From an uncultured Flavobacteriales bacterium (lineage in GTDB: Bacteria > Bacteroidota > Bacteroidia > Flavobacteriales_E > Vicingaceae): a DNA stretch of 40,712 nt. Below the pieces are notes generated by a model. The model had not been told where the DNA came from. It saw only the letters and a list, made by a program, of their open reading frames with translations, and ran no database searches. Position numbers and translations under genes: made by a program. Shown here one piece after another: positions 8,684-20,064 of the stretch. The stretch lies in assembly GCA_913056345.1 (NCBI GenBank), contig CAJXMH010000027.1, positions 1 through 40,712 of the forward strand. Direction: 5' to 3'. How positions within the stretch are numbered: the first letter of the stretch is position 1; every line of letters begins with the position of its first letter.

Positions 8684-9892
8684 TTAGGAATTTAATTTCA
8701 GGGAATGACCCATCTTGTCTTTCTTGGTCTTCAAGTAAAGCTCATTGTGCTTGTTAGACTTGATTTCAAGCCCAACATTTTCCACGATCTCTAGGCCATA
8801 GCCAATCAATCCAGTTCTTTTCTTCGGATTGTTGGTCATCAATTTCATTTTACTAACCCCTAAGCTACCCAATATTTGAGCACCTATTCCATAGTCGCGG
8901 TCATCCATGTTAAAGCCCAATTTTAAGTTAGCTTCAACGGTATCCAAACCTTCTTCTTGTAGCTTGTAGGCTTTCAACTTGTTGAGTAGTCCGATGCCTC
9001 TACCTTCTTGGTTCATGTAAACGATTACCCCTTTGCCTTCTTTTTCAATTGCCTTCATAGCAGCTTGTAATTGTGGACCACAATCACAGCGGCAAGAGCC
9101 GAAAATGTCACCTGTGATGCAGGAACTGTGCACCCGAACTAAAACAGGCTCATCTTTTTCCCATTCCCCTTTTACTAAAGCCAAGTGCTCTTGGCCTGTG
9201 GTTACTTGGGTGTAATCGATCAATCTAAAATCACCGTATTCTGTTGGCAATTGTACTTCAACCTCTTTTTTAATTAAGGTTTCATGTTTCATGCGGTAAG
9301 CGATCAAATCTTTAATACTCACCAACTTTAGATCAAACTTTTTGGCGATTTCTTTTAATTCAGGAAGACGCGCCATGGTACCGTCTTCATTCATTATTTC
9401 AACAATACAACCTGCCGGTGATAGACCTGCTAGTCTAGCAAAGTCGATGGCAGCTTCTGTATGACCAGCGCGGCGCAATACACCACCAGCCTTTGCCCTC
9501 AAGGGGAAGATATGTCCAGGTTTTCCCAATTCCTCTGCTTTGGTTTCAGGGTCGACTAAGGCCTTTACGGTTTTAGCACGGTCTGATGCAGATATACCGG
9601 TAGAGGTGCCATGTCCGACCAAGTCGATCGAAACTGTAAAGGGTGTTTCATAAGCAGCCGTATTCTGTTCTACCATCAGGTTCAAGCCGAGTTCATCGCA
9701 ACGATCCTCAATCAAAGGAGCGCAGATCAAGCCACGACCATGGGTTGCCATGAAATTGATCACTTGGGTGTTCACCTTCTCTGCGGCTACTACAAAATCA
9801 CCCTCATTTTCTCGGTCCTCATCATCTACAACGATAATGATTTCTCCTGCTTTTATTGCCTCAATGGCATCTTCAATACGATCTAATTCCAT
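8684..9892 (-). CDS. ribBA: Bifunctional 3,4-dihydroxy-2-butanone-4-phosphate synthase / GTP cyclohydrolase II
   Basis: A 402-residue cytoplasmic enzyme catalysing the two entry reactions of riboflavin synthesis. The RibB domain is N-terminal (about 1-205) with the acidic motif [12 protein letters not shown] and the THGRGL and RAGHTEA segments. The RibA domain is C-terminal with [20 protein letters not shown], whose three Cys bind zinc, and with the catalytic [12 protein letters not shown] and GIGAQIL segments. The ATG at 9892 ([10 protein letters not shown]) is chosen. A start at 9937 would add 15 unconserved residues and lie at the -33 element. No FMN riboswitch is seen; the whole divergent spacer to ruvX is 100 bases and contains only promoter-like elements. 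Confidence 0.95.
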   Translation of the reverse strand: MELDRIEDAIEAIKAGEIIIVVDDEDRENEGDFVVAAEKVNTQVINFMATHGRGLICAPLIEDRCDELGLNLMVEQNTAAYETPFTVSIDLVGHGTSTGISASDRAKTVKALVDPETKAEELGKPGHIFPLRAKAGGVLRRAGHTEAAIDFARLAGLSPAGCIVEIMNEDGTMARLPELKEIAKKFDLKLVSIKDLIAYRMKHETLIKKEVEVQLPTEYGDFRLIDYTQVTTGQEHLALVKGEWEKDEPVLVRVHSSCITGDIFGSCRCDCGPQLQAAMKAIEKEGKGVIVYMNQEGRGIGLLNKLKAYKLQEEGLDTVEANLKLGFNMDDRDYGIGAQILGSLGVSKMKLMTNNPKKRTGLIGYGLEIVENVGLEIKSNKHNELYLKTKKDKMGHSLKLNS

Positions 9893-9909
9893 AGCATAAT
9901 AATTCTCGG

Positions 9910-9937
9910 CAAAAATACCGAAAATAAGACCCTTCAA
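9910..9937 (-). promoter_or_regulatory. ribBA promoter
   Basis: The minus strand shows TTG (9935-9937), a 17-base spacer, then TATTTTTG (9910-9917). This fits the Bacteroidota -33/-7 pattern. The -7 box ends 17 bases before the ATG at 9892, so the leader is very short and leaves no room for an RFN element. Confidence 0.55.
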
Positions 9938-9980
9938 CTACCTTTTTGTTTATGGCTCAATCGCTTTATTTGTACTTAAG

Positions 9981-9988
9981 TATGTTTG
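9981..9988 (+). promoter_or_regulatory. ruvX -7 box next to the start codon
   Basis: TATGTTTG, a perfect TAnnTTTG match, ends 4 bases before the ruvX ATG. If used, the transcript would be leaderless or nearly so. A poorer alternative with one mismatch (TTTATTTG, 9965-9972, preceded by TTTTTG at 9943-9948) would give a short leader. Confidence 0.4.
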
Positions 9989-9992
9989 CAAT

Positions 9993-10400
9993 ATGGGGAA
10001 AGTTGTGGCCATTGATTATGGAAAAAAACGCTGTGGTGTTGCTGAAACAGATTCGCTTCAACTTATTGCAAGTGGCTTGACTACAGTAGAAACAAAAAGC
10101 CTGCAAGCCTTTATGGTCGATTACCTCAATAAGGAGGAGGTTGATTGCTTGGTGATTGGTGAGCCACGACGCTTCAACAACGAACTTTCTGAGATAGAAA
10201 ACCAAATCCAACCTTTTATCAACTTCATTAAAAAGCGCTTTCCTACCTTAAAAATTGCCCGAGAAGATGAACGCTTTACTTCTAAATTGGCCATGGATAC
10301 CATGATCAGAGGAGGAGTCAAGAAAATGAAAAGAAGGGATAAGGGTTTGGTAGACAAGCTAAGTGCTACTATTATTCTTCAGTCTTACTTAGGGCATTAA
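9993..10400 (+). CDS. ruvX: Putative Holliday junction resolvase / pre-16S rRNA nuclease
   Basis: A 135-residue YqgF/RuvX family nuclease of usual length with an RNase H-like fold. The first strand VVAIDYGKKRCGVAETD carries the first catalytic Asp. LVIGEPRR follows, and DERFTSKLA supplies the second acidic residue, with a terminal Asp in GLVDKLSATIILQSYL. In E. coli YqgF matures the 5' end of 16S rRNA; other members resolve Holliday junctions. It is divergent from ribBA, and its stop overlaps the convergent maf stop by 4 bases. Only a very short upstream region separates it from the -7 box. Confidence 0.93.
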   Translation: MGKVVAIDYGKKRCGVAETDSLQLIASGLTTVETKSLQAFMVDYLNKEEVDCLVIGEPRRFNNELSEIENQIQPFINFIKKRFPTLKIAREDERFTSKLAMDTMIRGGVKKMKRRDKGLVDKLSATIILQSYLGH

Positions 10401-10984
10401 ACGATTGCTTTTAGCTTTTCGTAAAGGCTACTTAGGGGAAGTCCCATCACATTGTAATAACAACCTTCTATTTTTTCGACTCCAATAAAACCGATCCATT
10501 CTTGTATGCCATAGGCTCCTGCTTTATCATAAGGCTGAAAGACTTCCAAGTAATACGCGATTTCAGCTTCGCTCAGTGGTTTAAAAAAGACCTTGGTGGT
10601 TTCCGCAAAACTGATCTGTTGCGCTTTAGTAGTAAGGCTTGTACCACTCACTACTTGGTGCATTTTCCCGCTTAGGCTTTTGAGCATTTCTTCTGCCTCA
10701 GCATAAGAGCTAGCTTTTTCCAAAATTCGATCTTCTAAGATTACCACTGTATCTGAAGTGATCAGCAGTTGATCTGCAAGCAGCTCATCTTTAAAAGCCG
10801 CTGCTTTCTTCTGACTCAAATAAAGCGGAACTTCTGCTTTAGCTATGTCTGTGGGATAAGATTCTTCAACCGCCTTAGACCGTTGTATAAAATCTATTCC
10901 AAGGTCTGAGAGTAACTGTCTTCTTCTAGGCGATTGGGAGCCCAGTATGATCTGATAGTTCGCTAAATTGGGTAATAATTTCAC
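10397..10984 (-). CDS. maf: Maf family nucleoside-triphosphate pyrophosphatase
   Basis: A 195-residue house-cleaning enzyme that hydrolyses non-canonical or modified nucleoside triphosphates (dTTP/UTP-type pyrophosphatase). The signature LGSQSPRRRQLL is near the N-terminus, followed by ITSDTVVILEDRILEKA with its acidic catalytic residue and the AGAYGIQEWIGFIGVEKIEGCYYNVMG region cut here by the usual family layout. A GTG start at 10984 is chosen because it gives a GTGA overlap with the stop of the UbiA gene and the normal N-terminal length. The in-frame start at 11032 would add 16 residues that are simply the other frame of the UbiA tail. Translational coupling to UbiA is likely. Confidence 0.9.
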   Translation of the reverse strand: MKLLPNLANYQIILGSQSPRRRQLLSDLGIDFIQRSKAVEESYPTDIAKAEVPLYLSQKKAAAFKDELLADQLLITSDTVVILEDRILEKASSYAEAEEMLKSLSGKMHQVVSGTSLTTKAQQISFAETTKVFFKPLSEAEIAYYLEVFQPYDKAGAYGIQEWIGFIGVEKIEGCYYNVMGLPLSSLYEKLKAIV

Positions 10985-11964
10985 TGGTAGGCAAAAATGA
11001 TCAAAGAATACAAGATTCCGAATAGCATGCAAACCTTAATGGTTTGGCTGACAATAAAAAAGTGTTTTTTCTTTTCAGCCTTAGCTAAGAGGTAAATCAC
11101 GGTAATCAGCGGGAAAGAGATCAAAAAGATGAAATAGGCTAAGGAAATCCAATCTGCTGACATAAACTGAATCACTTCTAACAAGCCGATTAAGGTCAAG
11201 GTAAAGCCCGCAATGCCAATGGCAACTTTTTTCGCTTTATCAATCCCATACACAATAGGCAAGGTTTTACAGTCAAAGGCTTTATCGCCCTCAATGTCTT
11301 CCATGTCTTTTACAATTTCACGAATCATGGTCAAGAGAAAAGCAAAGGCACTGTATCCCAAGATCCAGTAAAGCAGGTATTTAATGCTAAACAGCAAACT
11401 ACCAAGGTTATTTCCGATGATGGCATCTTCATAGGCGAAGTCGGTTAAGGAATCAAACATCACTGCAATTTCATAATAACCTGCGGTAAAAGGCACCAAT
11501 GCAGTTAAAGCGGCTATGATTAAATTGCCCACCATGACTTGCTTTTTGAAGGAAACCGAATAAAACCAAAGCAGTGCAGCACTCACCAATTGAAAAAGCA
11601 CCAAGAGTGGATGGCCAATGCGGTAAGCAATAAAACCGGCCAAACTAAGGCCCAAAGCATTAAAAAGAATGTGCAAGGCCATGGCATGTCGCCTTTTGAT
11701 GCTTTTCCCTACAATCAGTTGTTTGGGCTTATTCAAGTAATCGAGCTTTACATCAAAGTAGTCGTTGATGATGTAACCTGCTGCAGCAATTAAAACCGTA
11801 GCAAAGACCAGGTAAGCAAATAGCCGCTCATCAAGAAAAAGCTTTAAGTTGGATTGACTCAAAAAAGGGTAAATGATCCCAAAGCGAATGGCATATTGCG
11901 TTAGAGCAATGATCACAAGGTTTGGTAGCCGAACCAATTTAAAGAAATCGATAAGCTTTTTCAT
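10981..11964 (-). CDS. UbiA-family prenyltransferase, geranylgeranylglycerol-phosphate geranylgeranyltransferase-like
   Basis: A 327-residue polytopic membrane enzyme with about eight or nine TM helices. The first Asp-rich prenyl-diphosphate site is NDYFDVKLDYLNKP (NDxxDxxxD, about residue 67). The second is REIVKDMEDIEGDKAFDCKTLP (DxxxDxxGD, about residue 220). This Bacteroidota group is annotated as DGGGP synthase-like, the second ether-bond enzyme of archaeal-type lipids, though the real substrate in bacteria is uncertain; other UbiA members act on quinones or heme. The ATG at 11964 is used. A TTG three codons upstream is the TTG of a -7 promoter box, so it is unlikely to be translated. 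Coupled to maf. Confidence 0.85.
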   Translation of the reverse strand: MKKLIDFFKLVRLPNLVIIALTQYAIRFGIIYPFLSQSNLKLFLDERLFAYLVFATVLIAAAGYIINDYFDVKLDYLNKPKQLIVGKSIKRRHAMALHILFNALGLSLAGFIAYRIGHPLLVLFQLVSAALLWFYSVSFKKQVMVGNLIIAALTALVPFTAGYYEIAVMFDSLTDFAYEDAIIGNNLGSLLFSIKYLLYWILGYSAFAFLLTMIREIVKDMEDIEGDKAFDCKTLPIVYGIDKAKKVAIGIAGFTLTLIGLLEVIQFMSADWISLAYFIFLISFPLITVIYLLAKAEKKKHFFIVSQTIKVCMLFGILYSLIIFAYQ

Positions 11965-11970
11965 GGTTCT

Positions 11971-11978
11971 CAAAAGTA
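11971..11978 (-). promoter_or_regulatory. -7 box abutting the UbiA start codon
   Basis: The minus strand reads TACTTTTG, a perfect TAnnTTTG box, ending 6 bases before the ATG at 11964. This implies a leaderless or nearly leaderless mRNA if active. No clear -33 TTG was found. Confidence 0.4.
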
Positions 11979-12045
11979 GTTAAAAGCACCTTTTAATCTT
12001 CTATCTTTTTTGTGCCTTAGGCTTTTTATTCCTCTTATTGCTTAA

Positions 12046-12053
12046 TACCTTCG
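12046..12053 (+). promoter_or_regulatory. Variant -7 box before the M61 peptidase gene
   Basis: TACCTTCG (TAnnTTTG with one T to C change) ends 4 bases before the ATG at 12058. The same octamer occurs on the minus strand at 30131-30138, 11 bases before another gene start. The assignment is weak. Confidence 0.25.
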
Positions 12054-12057
12054 GAGC

Positions 12058-13770
12058 ATGAAGTACACGGTAAGCTACGAGCAAGCGCATACGCATTACA
12101 TCAACATTCAATTAAGGGTTAAAACACAGGGAGCGAAAAGGTTAAACTTTCAATTACCGGCTTGGCGGCCGGGGAGATATGAATTGGGAAACTTTGCCAA
12201 AAACATTCAAAAATGGCAAGCTTATGATGAGCATGGCAGTCCGCTTTCCTTTTTTAAAAAGACCAAAGACCTTTGGGAGGTAGCTTGTGAAGGAGTTGAA
12301 CAAGTAGAGATCCGTTACAATTACTTTGCTGCTGAATTGAATGCCGGCTCGACTTATTTGGATCCTGAGCAGCTTTACCTGAATCCAGTGAATTGTTTCT
12401 TGTATTTGCCCGATCGGCAAGATGAAGCCTGCACCTTAGAACTAGCAGTACCTGAAGACTATAAAATTGCTATTGCACTGCCTGAGCAGCAAGAAAGGCA
12501 GTTTGTAGCTGAAAATTTTGATCAGCTGGCGGATAGTCCTTTTATTGCATCTCCCACCTTAAAAAAACTGGAATATAAGCTTGAGCAAACGAGCTTCTAT
12601 TTATGGTTTCAAGGCGAATGTAAATTGCCTGAAAAGCAACTGCTGCAAGACTTCAAAGCTTTTACGAAAGAACAGATCAACTTCTTTGGTGACTTTCCAA
12701 CTTCTGAATACCACTTCCTTTTTCAAATCCATACTAGCACCACCTATCATGGGGTAGAGCATGCGGCCTCTACCGTAATTTCCATTGGTCCATCTTACCA
12801 AGTATTTGATTGGAAAGGGCGTTATGAAGACCTATTAGGCGTTAGTTCACATGAGCTTTTTCATACTTGGAATGTAAAGCGCATTAGACCCTCAGAAATG
12901 TGGCCTTATGATTTTTCGAAAGAGAACTACACCAGATTGGGTTATTTGGCCGAAGGAGCAACCACTTGGTATGGCGATCTTATGCTTTGGCGCAGTAAAG
13001 TATTTCAAGAACAGCACTTTTTCAAAACCTTTGATCAGCTGTTAAACCGTCATTTCAACAATCCTGGCGTAAGGAACTTATCCGTTGCCGACTCTTCTTT
13101 TGATACTTGGTTAGATGGTTACAGCATGGGGGTTCCCAATCGAAAGTCATCGATCTATACTGAAGGAGCCTTGATCACTTTTATGCTAGACGTGGCCATT
13201 CGAAAAGCTACCGAACAGCAAAAGTCTTTTGATGATGTGATGCGCAATTTTTATCACCACTACTTTAAAGCAAACAAAGGCATCGGTGAGTCTGATTACC
13301 AATCTGAGGTGGAAAAAGCGGCAGGCAGCAGTATGGCCGACTTTTTTAAGGCTTATGTAAATGGGGCAGAAGACATAGTAGAAGAGCTGGAGGAAAGTTT
13401 AAACTATTTTGGTTTAAGGTATACACGATCAGCTTTAGAGGCTTACCATGAGAGCTACTTAGGCTTCAAATTGCTTGAGGGAAAAGTAGCCATGATCTAT
13501 CCGGATTCAATTGCGGAGCGAGCAGGTTTGGCCCTCGGTGATGAGATTTTAAGCATTAACGACATTAAGCTCGATAATAATTTAGCAGAATGGTGTAAAT
13601 ACTTCGAAGGGGAGAAGCTCGTCTTTACTCTAGCCACCGCAAGAAAGCAGATCAAGCAGATTAGTATGAAAGCAGCTGGGACACTCTATTTTGCCAACTA
13701 CCAGATCAAAAAGCAAGAAAAGCCTACTGATGCTCAACAAGCGGCTTTTGAGGTTTGGCAAGTTGGTTAA
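12058..13770 (+). CDS. M61 family (glycyl) aminopeptidase with PDZ domain
   Basis: A 570-residue metallopeptidase. An N-terminal beta domain (about 1-160) precedes the thermolysin-like catalytic domain. The zinc motif HELFHTWNVKRIRP has H265, E266 and H269, with the third ligand E299 in GYLAEGATTWYGD. A PDZ domain lies at about 460-530 (SYLGFKLLEGKVAMIYPDSIAERAGL cut into its conserved GLxLGDEI part). All catalytic residues are present. The family prefers N-terminal Gly or Ala. No signal peptide is apparent at the ATG used, so this copy may be cytoplasmic, although many Bacteroidota homologues are exported. It is divergent from the UbiA-maf pair by 93 bases and converges on the membrane gene at 13930. 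Confidence 0.9.
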   Translation: MKYTVSYEQAHTHYINIQLRVKTQGAKRLNFQLPAWRPGRYELGNFAKNIQKWQAYDEHGSPLSFFKKTKDLWEVACEGVEQVEIRYNYFAAELNAGSTYLDPEQLYLNPVNCFLYLPDRQDEACTLELAVPEDYKIAIALPEQQERQFVAENFDQLADSPFIASPTLKKLEYKLEQTSFYLWFQGECKLPEKQLLQDFKAFTKEQINFFGDFPTSEYHFLFQIHTSTTYHGVEHAASTVISIGPSYQVFDWKGRYEDLLGVSSHELFHTWNVKRIRPSEMWPYDFSKENYTRLGYLAEGATTWYGDLMLWRSKVFQEQHFFKTFDQLLNRHFNNPGVRNLSVADSSFDTWLDGYSMGVPNRKSSIYTEGALITFMLDVAIRKATEQQKSFDDVMRNFYHHYFKANKGIGESDYQSEVEKAAGSSMADFFKAYVNGAEDIVEELEESLNYFGLRYTRSALEAYHESYLGFKLLEGKVAMIYPDSIAERAGLALGDEILSINDIKLDNNLAEWCKYFEGEKLVFTLATARKQIKQISMKAAGTLYFANYQIKKQEKPTDAQQAAFEVWQVG

Positions 13771-13929
13771 GGTTTTGAAATTGCTTCAAATTGCAAGCTA
13801 AAAAAGTGTAAACGATTTATCTATAACGCTGTAAAGGATGTTTGTATATTGTATCTTAACTAGAATCGCTGATAGGCTAAGCCTGAAATTTTTATAGGGA
13901 GCTAAAACTTTGGTTAAGACCCGACTTTG

Positions 13930-14835
13930 TTACACCTTATTTTGTAAATCTTGCTTTTCATAGAGGTTATGGATCACCAGAATGAGAAAACCAAACAATA
14001 CAGCACCAATGATCAAGGCATTGTTGATTAAACCACTATTGGCAAAAGAAAGCTTGATCAGGATAGTGGAAATCACAAAGCCTGAATTGCGAATGATCTT
14101 ATGGAAGTGGTCAGAATAGAAAAAGGAGGCTAAGAGCATTAGCACATCAACGATGATCAGCACGGTAAAGAATTCGTCGAAGAAGATGTTGTTAATGTGC
14201 TTGAAAGCAACAATTCCGTCCAAATAATCACTGTAAGCCACAACCGCCCAAGTTCCGAAAGAGTAAATTGCCAAGCCTGCTATGGCAGGAACCAAGAGGG
14301 TAGAAATCACTTTTTTGAGTCTAATGAACCGTTTGATCTTAGTTTGATTGCTATCCATGTCTACCTCTTCAGCTTTATCCCGCTTTCTGATGTTGCGGTA
14401 AAACAAGAAGATCAAGATAAAAAGAATCAAGGAAGTAAGGCAATCAAAAGTAAATTGCAAGTCGCTTTGTATTTCAAACCAATGGCTGTCTAACTCGATC
14501 TTAGCAATGTCTTTGAAGATGCGTCGAATCACGATCAGGGTAATGATCTCATACTGTTTGCCTATATAATAAGAAAGTGATTTGGGTAAGAAAAATACCA
14601 AGAGGTAGACCTCGTAGATTAAAATGAAAGAAAAAGGAGTGTAGATGGCTGCAATGGGATCGCTTAAAAAATGGGAATCATGATCGATTAGTTCATAATT
14701 GCTCAATAAGATCAAGAGTAAGTGAAGCAGGTAGCTACCAATGGCAATCCCCAGAATACTCTGTTCTCCTTTCCTTTTAACTTTTTCGGAAAGTGTTCGT
14801 TCATATGCTTTATCGATCAGGCTAGCAATGCTCAT
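13930..14835 (-). CDS. Unrecognised polytopic membrane protein
   Basis: A 301-residue protein I do not recognise. It has about six or seven hydrophobic segments: near residues 27-46, 57-80, 130-150, 176-200, 218-240, 252-268 and 272-292. Between the third and fourth lies a charged cytoplasmic-looking stretch (NIRKRDKAEEVDMDSNQTK). A basic start (SEKVKRKGEQS) points to an inside N-terminus. There is no motif for transport or catalysis. It is monocistronic, flanked by a 160-base convergent spacer on one side and the katG terminator region on the other. A channel-like or sensor membrane domain is possible but unsupported. Confidence 0.6.
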   Translation of the reverse strand: MSIASLIDKAYERTLSEKVKRKGEQSILGIAIGSYLLHLLLILLSNYELIDHDSHFLSDPIAAIYTPFSFILIYEVYLLVFFLPKSLSYYIGKQYEIITLIVIRRIFKDIAKIELDSHWFEIQSDLQFTFDCLTSLILFILIFLFYRNIRKRDKAEEVDMDSNQTKIKRFIRLKKVISTLLVPAIAGLAIYSFGTWAVVAYSDYLDGIVAFKHINNIFFDEFFTVLIIVDVLMLLASFFYSDHFHKIIRNSGFVISTILIKLSFANSGLINNALIIGAVLFGFLILVIHNLYEKQDLQNKV

Positions 14836-14993
14836 TCAATTTATTTTCGAGTTCCGTGTTTAGACCATTAGTCACTTTTCTAACAGTAAAAAAGTCAGAG
14901 AGTTGTGAGAAAGCAGAATAAGCTCATCTAGATCGATGTTTTTAGTTTGCTTTAATAGGCTTTACTCGTTAGAGCTTTGTTGCGAGAAAGGCA

Positions 14994-15028
14994 ATAAAAA
15001 AAGCCGCTCTTTTTGGAGCGACTTTTAA
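14994..15028 (-). terminator. Rho-independent terminator after katG
   Basis: On the minus strand the stem AGTCGCTC / GAGCGGCT (one G-U pair, loop of about six bases) is followed by a run of seven T. It lies 20 bases after the katG stop. The A/T-symmetric ends could let it also work in the other direction. Confidence 0.8.
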
Positions 15029-15047
15029 GAGTTAATGGTGTGAATAA

Positions 15048-18384
<3,337 letters not shown>

Positions 18385-18388
<4 letters not shown>

Positions 18389-18672
18389 TTCCCTGCAAAG
18401 GGTGTGTTTAAAATACCAACTGCTAGCTCAGCCCAGAATAAAAGAAAGAAGACCAACAGACCGGCCAGACTAAGCAGTTTTTTTGACTTACTTTTTATTT
18501 TTCGCTTAATGGTTTCTATCCCCAAGGCCACTAATAAAAGTAAAACCGCCATGAGAGCGAAGTCAGAAACAGACCATTTAACTGCTGTGCTGAAAAGCAT
18601 GAAAAAGAGTGGGATGAACAAAAGGCTTTCTAAGGCAAAAATTAGGATTAAGAGACGTCCGTAGGCATGCAT
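18385..18672 (-). CDS. Small unrecognised membrane protein
   Basis: The frame is open to an ATG at 18690 (101 residues). The second ATG at 18672 (MHAYGRLLILIF, 95 residues) puts the first helix in a more usual place, and I use it tentatively. Three hydrophobic helices are visible: RLLILIFALESLLFIPLFF, FALMAVLLLLVALGI and LLSLAGLLVFFLLFWAEL. A Lys/Arg-rich loop lies between the second and third (KRKIKSKSKK), predicting that loop inside. No family is recognised. The gene overlaps the end of oxyR convergently by 4 bases and lies 43 bases downstream of the KdsC-like gene start region on the same strand, so it could be read through from that operon. Confidence 0.55.
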
Positions 18673-18733
18673 ATTTGGTATTTTAACCAATAACGTGGAA
18701 TGCCGAAAAAAGGTATGCAGCCCAGAAAATTAA

Positions 18734-19258
18734 TTACCATTCATGCGCATCATCATCAAACCAGTCGCCTTTGAGTTTGAGTACTTGTTCGATTAGGTCC
18801 CTCACGCAACCCTCGCCACCATTTTTTGGGGAAATGTAGTCCGCAATGGATTTAATCTCTTCAGCGGCATCTTTTGGACAGGCGGCAAAACCAACTTCTT
18901 GCATCACTTTGTAGTCAGGAATATCATCACCCATATACAGGATGCCCTCATCTTCCAATTGGTGTTTGGCCTTTACCTCCTTAAATACAGCGACTTTGTT
19001 TTTACAAGCGAGGTTGACTTCTGTAATACCTAAGCCATTTAAGCGCTTCCGCACACTTTCAGAGGTTCCTCCACTGATAATGATTATGGGATACCCCTTT
19101 TTTACGGCATGTTGTAAGGCATAACCATCTTTAATGTTCATGCGTCTTATTTGCTCTCCATCAGGCAGGGTCAGTACTGTGCCGTCTGTGAGTACCCCGT
19201 CAACATCTAGCATAAATGCAGATACCTTTCTGAGTTTGGCTTTTAAATTAGCAGACAT
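18734..19258 (-). CDS. KdsC-like HAD-IIIA phosphatase (3-deoxy-D-manno-octulosonate-8-phosphate phosphatase type)
   Basis: A 174-residue C0-type HAD hydrolase. Motif I is MLDVDGVLTDG (nucleophile Asp and acid/base Asp), motif II IIISGG, and motif III with GDDIPDYKVM near residue 115. The lack of a cap domain and the tetramer-type length fit KdsC, which releases Kdo from Kdo-8-phosphate for LPS core synthesis; a sialic-acid or other sugar phosphatase is possible. The ATG at 19258 is used, one base after the stop of the DUF2520 gene. The frame open to 19288 overlaps that gene and is not needed. It sits downstream of DUF2520 and the ccm genes on one strand. Confidence 0.85.
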   Translation of the reverse strand: MSANLKAKLRKVSAFMLDVDGVLTDGTVLTLPDGEQIRRMNIKDGYALQHAVKKGYPIIIISGGTSESVRKRLNGLGITEVNLACKNKVAVFKEVKAKHQLEDEGILYMGDDIPDYKVMQEVGFAACPKDAAEEIKSIADYISPKNGGEGCVRDLIEQVLKLKGDWFDDDAHEW

Positions 19259-19259
19259 T

Positions 19260-20060
19260 CTATGACTTTTTCTTTTGTTGACTCTCAAAAATATCTTTGG
19301 TCACTAACTCATAGATTTCTTTGTAATTGCTTTGATCTTTTAGGTAGTCCAAGTGCATGTCAATCACTTTGCGGTCATTTCTCACCGCTGGACCAGTTTG
19401 GGCATTAAGGGGCCTTTCGTTCTTGAGTTTGTTTGAAGTCTTTTCGATCAAAGGACGAATGATCTCAAAAGAGATTTGATGTTGCCGAAGCAAGTCATCG
19501 GCGACATGGTACATGTGGTTGCTGAAGTTATTCGCGAATACAGCCGCTACATGAAGTGCTTTTCGCTTTTCAGAGTCCATTCCATAAACTTTGTTCGAAA
19601 CTGAGCGAGCAAGACTCAATAAAAGGTCCTCCGTTTTTGAATCCCCGCCTTCTACACAAATGGGAATAGGGGTTAAGCTTTCAGTATCATTCTTAGAAAA
19701 AGATTGCACCGGATAAAAGATCCCGACTTGTTCAAAGCCAAGTCCATCAAAAATTTCAATCGGAGTAGAGCCTGAAGTATGCACGATTGGTTTGTCCTTG
19801 ATCTTGAGCTGCTTCAAAACCTCAGGAATAGCATCATCATTAACCGCAATTATAATGAGGTCTGTGTTGGTATTCAACTGACTGAGGTCGGTGGTGTAGT
19901 TGCAGTTCAAAGTCTGACTTAAAAGTAGGGCAGAGGTCTTGGTCCTGCTGTAGATCTCGTGAATCAAATAACCTGCTTGGCGGAAGGCTAAGCCGAAGTT
20001 GTGGCCTACGTTTCCCGCTCCTACAATGGTGACTCTTTTAATATGATGTTTGGCATTCAT
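19260..20060 (-). CDS. Rossmann-fold and DUF2520 domain protein
   Basis: A 266-residue protein. The N-terminal half is an NAD(P)-binding Rossmann domain (VTIVGAGNVGHNFGLAF, GxGxxG near residue 14) of the F420/pyrroline-5-carboxylate reductase type. The C-terminal half is the helical DUF2520 domain (HVAAVFANNFSNHMYHVADDLL). The layout resembles ketopantoate or 6-phosphogluconate-type dehydrogenases, but the substrate is unknown. The ATG at 20060 (MNAKHHIKRV) is used. Upstream codons to 20111 are the overlap with the ccmF tail. Only 4 bases separate it from ccmF, and one base from the KdsC-like gene, so all are probably cotranscribed. Confidence 0.85.
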   Translation of the reverse strand: MNAKHHIKRVTIVGAGNVGHNFGLAFRQAGYLIHEIYSRTKTSALLLSQTLNCNYTTDLSQLNTNTDLIIIAVNDDAIPEVLKQLKIKDKPIVHTSGSTPIEIFDGLGFEQVGIFYPVQSFSKNDTESLTPIPICVEGGDSKTEDLLLSLARSVSNKVYGMDSEKRKALHVAAVFANNFSNHMYHVADDLLRQHQISFEIIRPLIEKTSNKLKNERPLNAQTGPAVRNDRKVIDMHLDYLKDQSNYKEIYELVTKDIFESQQKKKS

Positions 20061-20064
20061 AAAA

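Noticed and set aside
9893-9992. FMN riboswitch upstream of ribBA
   Set aside because: The spacer is only 100 bases, holds promoter elements for both strands, and shows no RFN-type conserved core or room for its five helices.
13771-13929. A terminator or small RNA in the gap between the M61 gene and the membrane gene
   Set aside because: Only short imperfect stems (AGGC-TTA-GCCT and TTTGAA-ATTGC-TTCAAA) without convincing T runs; nothing else is visible there.
14836-14993. A gene or RNA in the gap upstream of the unknown membrane protein
   Set aside because: No open frame with coding character, no clear promoter box, and no conserved RNA structure was seen outside the katG terminator.
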